The position numbers and the translations under genes were made by a program. Below the pieces are notes generated by a model. It did not search any database. It had not been told where the DNA came from and was given only the letters and a program-made list of their open reading frames with translations. From assembly GCA_963590415.1 (NCBI GenBank), contig CAVAPB010000014.1:3202-67201 (forward strand): a DNA stretch of 64,000 nucleotides, read 5' to 3'. The DNA is from Fimenecus sp963590415 (lineage in GTDB: Bacteria > Bacillota > Clostridia > Oscillospirales > Acutalibacteraceae). Below are positions 59,399 through 64,000 of this stretch, piece after piece. Position 1 is the stretch's first letter, and the number at the start of each line of letters is the position of its first letter.

Positions 59399-59426
59399 AT
59401 TATATGGCTCGTTACGGTAAAATGTT
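59399..59426 (-). promoter_or_regulatory. Sigma-E-like promoter of the cotJ operon
   Basis: On the minus strand, CATATAAT (59399-59406) matches the sigma-E -10 consensus CATACAAT at seven of eight positions. AACATTT (59420-59426) is a weaker -35, 13 bases upstream. In B. subtilis the cotJ operon is under sigma-E, the early mother-cell factor. Confidence 0.55.
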
Positions 59427-59469
59427 AGGCTTTGGGTCGGATTTTACAGGGCTTACTTTGCGCTATTTG

Positions 59470-59498
59470 TTGACAATCGGCGAAAAATAGCGTATATT
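59470..59498 (+). promoter_or_regulatory. Sigma-A promoter of the sugar transferase gene
   Basis: TTGACA (59470-59475) and TATATT (59493-59498) are separated by 17 bases, 40 bases before the start codon, pointing away from the cotJ promoter. Confidence 0.75.
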
Positions 59499-59538
59499 TA
59501 TCTCACTGTAAATTTATAAATATGTTTCGGAGCGTATT

Positions 59539-60945
59539 ATGAATAGATTGAAAAAGTTCACAAGCTTGATTGTAATGCTTTTGAAGTTTACTCTGTTTTT
59601 TATATTGTTTGCAATTTTCTTTTTGCTTTTCGGAATAAACAACGCATGGCTTCTCCATGTTTCGAGAACCGCCGCCGTAACAATGTTTACCTTTGTTGTT
59701 TTGGGACTTGCGTCAATGTCGATTTTCGGCGGATACAGCATAGGTATTTACAAGAGCAAGCCGATAATCAGCTCGCTTTCACTTGCGACATTTTTTACCG
59801 ACATTATCACATATTTGCAGTTGTGCATCATGAACACGAACTCAGCTAACAACCAGACCTTTAAGCTTGAGGACTTGGATATACTGCTTATTGTTTATGT
59901 GCTCCAGCTTATAATGATAATAGCATTTGCGTATTTCGGAAATCATGTTTATTTCACAATAAATTCTCCCGAAAAATGCTGCGTCATCACAACTTCAAAA
60001 TATGCTTTGAACAATGTCGTTCCGAAAATATTGAAGTATAAAAAGCAGTATAATATTACCGATATGATACTGTTCACTTCGCCCGATATGTACGATATTA
60101 TCAACCGCTGCGACACTGTGTTCGTCTATGATGTTCCCGTGCCGTCCCGCACCACGATAATCGAGTATTGTTACGCAAACAACAAGAACATTTATTATAA
60201 TTTTGAGATGTGCGACATAGTTGCATTAAGGGGAAGAACGACTGTTTTGGACGACAAGCCGCTTTATGCTTCTCAGGTCAAAGGACTTACCGAGGAACAG
60301 AAGTTCTTTAAGCGCCTGCTTGATGTTTTCGGCTCATTCTGCGGACTTATTGTGCTCTCTCCGCTTTTCCTTATATGCGCGATACTTATTAAAGCAGAGG
60401 ACGGCGGCAAGGTCTTTTTCAAGCAGAAGAGGGCAACGCTCAACGGTAAAATTTTTTATGTTTATAAATTTAGAACAATGAAAGAAAAGGACGCCGTCAA
60501 TCGCTCCGTCACAAGCGACGATGACCGTATTACAAAGGTTGGTAGGCTTTTGCGTAAATTCCGAATTGACGAGCTGCCGCAGCTTATAAACATTCTCAAG
60601 GGCGAAATGAGCATTGTCGGACCCCGACCCGAGATGGTTGAAAATGTTGACCAGTACACCGATATGCTTTCCGAATTCAGCTACCGTTTGAGGGTTAAGG
60701 CGGGACTTACGGGTCATGCGCAGATTGCGGGCAAATACAACACCTCTCCCAAGGACAAGCTTGTGCTTGACCTTATGTATATCGAAAAATACAGCCTTTG
60801 GCTCGACATAAAGCTTATTTTCCAGACCCTTACGGTTTTCTTCAAGGCGTCGGACAGCACAGAGGCTTTTTGCAAAGGCGAAGAGTTTGAGTTCTTCACG
60901 CAGGAGAGCTTGAAAGAACAGGAAGAAAACAAAAAAGAACAGTAA
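59539..60945 (+). CDS. Polyprenyl-phosphate sugar phosphotransferase
   Basis: The 468-residue protein has four or so N-terminal membrane helices (to about residue 140), a soluble middle domain, then a further helix (SFCGLIVLSPLFLICAILI) and the bacterial sugar-transferase domain with VFFKQKRATLNGKIF, YKFRTM, KFRIDELPQL and SIVGPRPE. It is of the WbaP/EpsL kind, loading the first sugar phosphate on undecaprenyl phosphate for exopolysaccharide or glycan synthesis. No other glycan genes are near, so its pathway is unknown. It is monocistronic. Confidence 0.9.
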   Translation: MNRLKKFTSLIVMLLKFTLFFILFAIFFLLFGINNAWLLHVSRTAAVTMFTFVVLGLASMSIFGGYSIGIYKSKPIISSLSLATFFTDIITYLQLCIMNTNSANNQTFKLEDLDILLIVYVLQLIMIIAFAYFGNHVYFTINSPEKCCVITTSKYALNNVVPKILKYKKQYNITDMILFTSPDMYDIINRCDTVFVYDVPVPSRTTIIEYCYANNKNIYYNFEMCDIVALRGRTTVLDDKPLYASQVKGLTEEQKFFKRLLDVFGSFCGLIVLSPLFLICAILIKAEDGGKVFFKQKRATLNGKIFYVYKFRTMKEKDAVNRSVTSDDDRITKVGRLLRKFRIDELPQLINILKGEMSIVGPRPEMVENVDQYTDMLSEFSYRLRVKAGLTGHAQIAGKYNTSPKDKLVLDLMYIEKYSLWLDIKLIFQTLTVFFKASDSTEAFCKGEEFEFFTQESLKEQEENKKEQ

Positions 60946-60950
60946 AAAAG

Positions 60951-60978
60951 AAAGTCGATTCTACACGGAATCGACTTT
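60951..60978. terminator. Terminator between convergent genes
   Basis: AAAGTCGATTC and GAATCGACTTT form an 11-bp stem with a six-base loop; TT follows on the plus strand. It overlaps the last codons of the minus-strand gene. Confidence 0.8.
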
Positions 60979-61446
60979 TTCTATATATTCGGGCGGAACA
61001 GCTTTTGTAACCCAAATGCTTTTTGATTTTTGCCTGTCATTAAAGAATTCAAAGCCGTCGTTTGCCATTCTCTCCGAATCGATTTTGAAAACGGAAAAAC
61101 CGTTTTTTGAGTATCCTGCTTTAAGGAAATCAATATAACTCTTTGAGCTTGACAGAAAAACGACGGGATTATGCCTGCTTATCAATCCTTTTGAAAGAAT
61201 TGATTGAGTGTTTTCGGCATCGGATATATGAAACATCACAGACGGAACATTTTGCGCAACTTCATATTTCATCGGGGAATATCTGAGAGGAACTAAAAAG
61301 TAAGCTTTGAGGTTGTGAAAAAACTGAATTTTATAAAAATCAACATCTTTATTGTTTTTATAAATTTTACGGCTTTGGCAAAGGCTTATATATTCAATAC
61401 CGCCGGGTAATCTGTTCTTTATTGCGTGAACAGCTCCGCATAACAT
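60961..61446 (-). CDS. Small protein resembling ADP-ribosyltransferase/Tpt1-type folds
   Basis: The 161-residue protein is not firmly recognised. Its second half reads MFHISDAENTQSILSKGLI, then VVFLSSSKSYIDFL and SIWVTKAVPPEYIE. The order H-x-S/T, SI-x-x-x-GL, LS-x-S and V-P-P-E-Y resembles small ART-superfamily proteins such as RNA 2'-phosphotransferase-like ones. The ATG at 61446 follows AAGGA within the end of trmB. It is co-directional with trmB and may be co-transcribed. Confidence 0.55.
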   Translation of the reverse strand: MLCGAVHAIKNRLPGGIEYISLCQSRKIYKNNKDVDFYKIQFFHNLKAYFLVPLRYSPMKYEVAQNVPSVMFHISDAENTQSILSKGLISRHNPVVFLSSSKSYIDFLKAGYSKNGFSVFKIDSERMANDGFEFFNDRQKSKSIWVTKAVPPEYIEKVDSV

Positions 61447-61451
61447 ATTTT

Positions 61452-62126
61452 TCAATCCTTGAGCCTTGCTTCAAGCCTGTACAGGGGCAGACCCTGCTGT
61501 GCGAATTTTTGCTCGTATTCCGTGACAATATTGCCCTCAAATCCGCTGTTGTGCAGGTCTCTGATTATGCTTGTAACCTCAAATCCGTTGTTGTTGAAGC
61601 TTTCGATTGAGTACTCAAAAAAGTCAAGACTGTCTGTCTTTTGCGTGATTATGCCGCCGGGGACAAGTATCTTTTTATAAATGCTCAAAAATTCGGGGCT
61701 TGTAAGCCTGTGCTTTTCGTGCCTTGCCTTCGGAAAAGGTGTGCTGAAATTGAGGAATATTTCCGAAACGCTCTTTTCTTTAATGAATACGGGAAGATAT
61801 TCCGCCCTCATTTCAAGGAAACGCAGATTTTCGACTTCCGCCTCTTTTGCCTTTTCGCAGGCTATAACGAGCACGCCCGGCACACATTCTATTCCGACAA
61901 CATTCTTATCGGGATTTCTTTTTGCATATTCCGTTGCAAACTGACCCTTGCCGCAGCCGATTTCGAGTACAAGCGGCGCGTCATTCTCAAAATACTCCGA
62001 AAAGTCGATATACGCACGGACATTGTCGATATTTCTCAAATCAAAATCGGGGATTGAGTAGGGAATACGCAGCTCGCTGCAATTATCCCGTCTTGTGTCA
62101 AGATTTTTAAGTTTTCTGAATCTCAT
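61452..62126 (-). CDS. trmB: tRNA (guanine-N7-)-methyltransferase
   Basis: The 224-residue enzyme methylates G46 in tRNA variable loops using S-adenosylmethionine. It has the SAM-binding motif LEIGCGKGQFATEYA, VVGIE and the family-specific FSTPFPKARHEKHRL (usually FPDPWPKxRHxKRR). The replacement FSTPFPKARH is a mild variant. GGTGA precedes the ATG. It has its own promoter. Confidence 0.93.
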   Translation of the reverse strand: MRFRKLKNLDTRRDNCSELRIPYSIPDFDLRNIDNVRAYIDFSEYFENDAPLVLEIGCGKGQFATEYAKRNPDKNVVGIECVPGVLVIACEKAKEAEVENLRFLEMRAEYLPVFIKEKSVSEIFLNFSTPFPKARHEKHRLTSPEFLSIYKKILVPGGIITQKTDSLDFFEYSIESFNNNGFEVTSIIRDLHNSGFEGNIVTEYEQKFAQQGLPLYRLEARLKD

Positions 62127-62141
62127 TTTATCACCGAATAG

Positions 62142-62170
62142 ATAATATCATATTTTATCTGATTGTGCAA
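62142..62170 (-). promoter_or_regulatory. Promoter of trmB
   Basis: On the minus strand, TTGCAC (62165-62170) and TATTAT (62142-62147) are separated by 17 bases, about 15 bases before the start codon. Confidence 0.65.
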
Positions 62171-62209
62171 TGTAAATCGTGCGGCTTTATTTTTGGTTAA
62201 TTTAGCATA

Positions 62210-62238
62210 TTGAACAAACCTGCGGTTTATGTTATCAT
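62210..62238 (+). promoter_or_regulatory. Promoter of the dCMP deaminase gene
   Basis: TTGAAC (62210-62215) and TATCAT (62233-62238) are separated by 17 bases, 33 bases before the start codon. Confidence 0.6.
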
Positions 62239-62271
62239 TTTTATATAATCTTACTTCGAGGTGTGAACTTT

Positions 62272-62760
62272 ATGGAAAGAAGAGATAAAACCAATTATTA
62301 CCTTGACCTTGCAGAGGCTGTCGCTCACAGAAGCACCTGTCTGCGCCGTCATTACGGAGCTGTTATAGTTTCGAACGACCAGGTTATATCGACGGGCTAT
62401 TCGGGTGCGCCGAGAGGACGCAAAAACTGTTGCGATATAAACAGATGTATCAGAGACGAGCTTAAAATCCCGAGAGGGGAGAGGTACGAGCTTTGCAGAA
62501 GCGTGCACGCAGAGGCAAACGCAATTATCAGCGCTTCAAGGAACGAGATGCTCGGCGGTACGCTCTATCTTGTCGGACTTGAAAGCAATGATGTCGATTA
62601 TGTCGAGAACGCAAACAGCTGTTCGATGTGCAAGAGAATGATTATAAATTCGGGCATTGAGCATATTGTCATCAGAGATACCAAGGACGATTACAGAATA
62701 GTCAATGTCAAGAAATGGATTGACGACGACGAATCCCTCACAGGTGTGCTTGGATACTAA
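62272..62760 (+). CDS. Deoxycytidylate deaminase-family protein
   Basis: The 162-residue protein has the zinc deaminase motifs HAEANAI (catalytic Glu) and CSMCKRM (usual form PCxxC), plus a probable second zinc site at CCDINRC. The N-terminus YYLDLAEAVAHRSTCLRRHYGAVIV is typical of dCMP deaminases (ComEB type), which make dUMP for thymidylate synthesis. The ATG at 62272 follows CGAGGTG; the in-frame GTG at 62263 is less likely. It is monocistronic. Confidence 0.9.
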   Translation: MERRDKTNYYLDLAEAVAHRSTCLRRHYGAVIVSNDQVISTGYSGAPRGRKNCCDINRCIRDELKIPRGERYELCRSVHAEANAIISASRNEMLGGTLYLVGLESNDVDYVENANSCSMCKRMIINSGIEHIVIRDTKDDYRIVNVKKWIDDDESLTGVLGY

Positions 62761-62832
62761 TGTGAAGTGAAAAATGAATAATTGAAAGTTGTATAATAAA
62801 AACGGACACACAACTTGAAAAATATATCATAT

Positions 62833-63137
62833 CGTAGGGACCGCGAGGCCCCCGCCGCTAATAAACATCAAATTAAAATGTTTGTGGGACTAAGCCTTCC
62901 TCTGACGAGGAAGGTGGCACGCCGTAGGCGTGACGGAAGGAGAGAGGCAATAAACATCAAATTTTCGTTATCTCTCCCTCAGTCATTTTTCAGAAGAAAA
63001 ATGACAGCTCCCTCGTCAGAGGGAGCCCGGTTTTATAAAGCTTGAAAATTATAGTGAACCGTAGGGACAGGGCTTGCCCCTGTCCTAATTTGTTATATAA
63101 TCCCACTGCGGACAGCCGCAAGGGCTGTCCCTACGGT
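62833..63137. repeat. Second cluster of palindromic intergenic repeats
   Basis: The gene-free stretch 62761-63224 holds several units. CGTAGGGA lies at 62833. The hairpin CCTTCCTCTGACGAGGAAGG lies at 62895-62914. A block with TCTCTCCCTCAGTCATTTTTC (62971-62991) faces AAAAATGACAGCTCCCTCG to about 63031. A pair of CGTAGGGACAGGG and its inverse CCTGTCC...CTACGG lies around 63059-63137. The CTCCCTC and CGTAGGG unit types recur at 63787-63950, and the CGTAGGG type near 11 kb. Confidence 0.75.
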
Positions 63138-63224
63138 TGATATATAATTAACAAAAGCACAGAGAACTGTCCCTGTGTTTCTAATAAAAGGCAAAAACCG
63201 CAGTTCGTATCGGGAGAGGTGTCA

Positions 63225-63674
63225 ATGGGTTATGTAAATGAAATGAGAAAATATATCGGTCATGCACCAATGGCGGCAGTAGGTGCGACAGTTGTTGTGT
63301 TGAAAGACGATAAAGTATTGCTAAATCTCCGCTCTGATACAAAAACATGGGGCATACCCGGCGGAGCAACCGAATTAGGCGAAACGCTTGAAGAAACAGC
63401 GACAAGAGAACTGAAAGAAGAAACCAACTTGACTGCGGATAGATTTACATTGTTGCATTTGTTTTCAGGAAAAGATTTTTATTTCAAATATCCAAACGGA
63501 GATGAGCTTTATTCCGTTATAGCTCTTTATCTTGCGGATGATGTGAGCGGCGAACTTAAAATCACTGACGGAGAAAGCAATACTCTTAAGTTTTTTGGTA
63601 AGGATGAAATGCCGACGCTCGAAAGCAGAGCAAAAAAAATAATCGAGTGGCTGATTAGTGAGAAATATATATGA
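63225..63674 (+). CDS. NUDIX hydrolase
   Basis: The 149-residue protein has a complete Nudix box, GGATELGETLEETATRELKEET (about residues 47-68), with the metal-binding REL-x-EE core. It hydrolyses a nucleoside diphosphate linked to another group; the substrate is unknown. The ATG at 63225 follows GAGAGGTG. It lies between two repeat clusters and may have moved with them. Confidence 0.9.
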   Translation: MGYVNEMRKYIGHAPMAAVGATVVVLKDDKVLLNLRSDTKTWGIPGGATELGETLEETATRELKEETNLTADRFTLLHLFSGKDFYFKYPNGDELYSVIALYLADDVSGELKITDGESNTLKFFGKDEMPTLESRAKKIIEWLISEKYI

Positions 63675-63786
63675 CTACCGATAAAATTCCGCAATTTACT
63701 GCGTAACATCGTTCTTGAAGATTGAGGGAGAGAAAAATACAACGCATAGCGTTGATGATATACAATGCTTCGCATTGATTATGGTG

Positions 63787-63950
63787 TGTAGGGCGGGGGC
63801 TTGCTCCCGCCGCAAATATGCAAAAGTCGGATAAATACAGGCTCCCTCTGACGAGGGAGCTGTCGTTTTTCGCAGAAAAATGACTGAGGGAGAGAGTAAT
63901 AAATAACAAATTTTCGGTATCTCTCCCTCAGTTTCGCTTCGCTCAGGGAC
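63787..63950. repeat. Third cluster of palindromic intergenic repeats
   Basis: From 63675 to the window end no gene is seen. GTAGGGCGGGGGCTTGCTCC lies at about 63788-63807, as near 11060. GGCTCCCTCTGACGAGGGAG and TGACTGAGGGAGAGA lie at about 63840-63895 as an inverted version of the block at 62971-63031. TCTCTCCCTCAG lies again near 63920. Confidence 0.7.
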
Positions 63951-64000
63951 TTGGTCAAAAAGTTGACAAGAAGAAAGGGGGAATATAAAATAGAAACGGA

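Overview
The window looks like the chromosome of a spore-forming, anaerobic Clostridia-type Firmicute, probably close to the Oscillospiraceae/Ruminococcaceae. This rests on low-to-moderate GC, AGGAGG-type ribosome sites, a GTP-type PEP carboxykinase, a two-subunit transketolase, a sepF-divIVA-lspA division cluster, a cotJ spore operon, and palindromic intergenic repeats of the kind seen in that group. No tRNA, rRNA or CRISPR array was seen.

Layout. 1-5.1 kb: an ABC exporter operon with an ATPase, two FtsX-type permeases and two paralogous two-helix accessory proteins. 5.1-14 kb: mostly single-gene units (gdhA, tsaD, GTP-type PEPCK, a metallophosphoesterase, a small membrane protein, a Gfo/Idh/MocA oxidoreductase, an SCP2-like protein), with a cluster of palindromic repeats near 11 kb. 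14-30 kb: a long co-directional run with an alpha/beta hydrolase, miaB, ylbF-like, mutS, mutL, miaA, an HlyD-like adaptor, the yggS-type PLP protein, sepF, divIVA, lspA, an RluA-family synthase, a HAD phosphatase and the two transketolase subunits.

30.7-58.8 kb: a 28,050-bp prophage that carries, in order, a large serine recombinase, a repressor/Cro-like switch with five matching operators, small early genes, a HUH-type Rep, a PcfK (AcrIIA9-family)/PcfJ pair, an HNH nuclease, terminase, portal, protease, capsid, connector, tail, tape-measure, baseplate, holin and amidase genes. It appears complete.

The main discovery is the insertion site. The prophage lies inside cotJC, the manganese-catalase-like spore coat gene. 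The cotJA and cotJB genes and the first 31 codons of cotJC lie to the right of the prophage; the other 171 codons lie to the left, beside the recombinase gene. Both junctions share GACCTC, and joining the flanks there restores one in-frame CotJC of 202 residues across the conserved QYGG-PDGEL segment. The layout parallels the skin element in sigK and SPbeta in spsM, where excision in the sporulating mother cell restores a spore gene. A promoter-terminator pair for a small RNA opposite the recombinase leader, and a LexA-type box in the immunity region, suggest how excision and induction might be controlled.

58.8-64 kb: the cotJ promoter region, a sugar-phosphate transferase, an ADP-ribosyltransferase-like protein, trmB, a dCMP deaminase and a NUDIX hydrolase, with two more repeat clusters.
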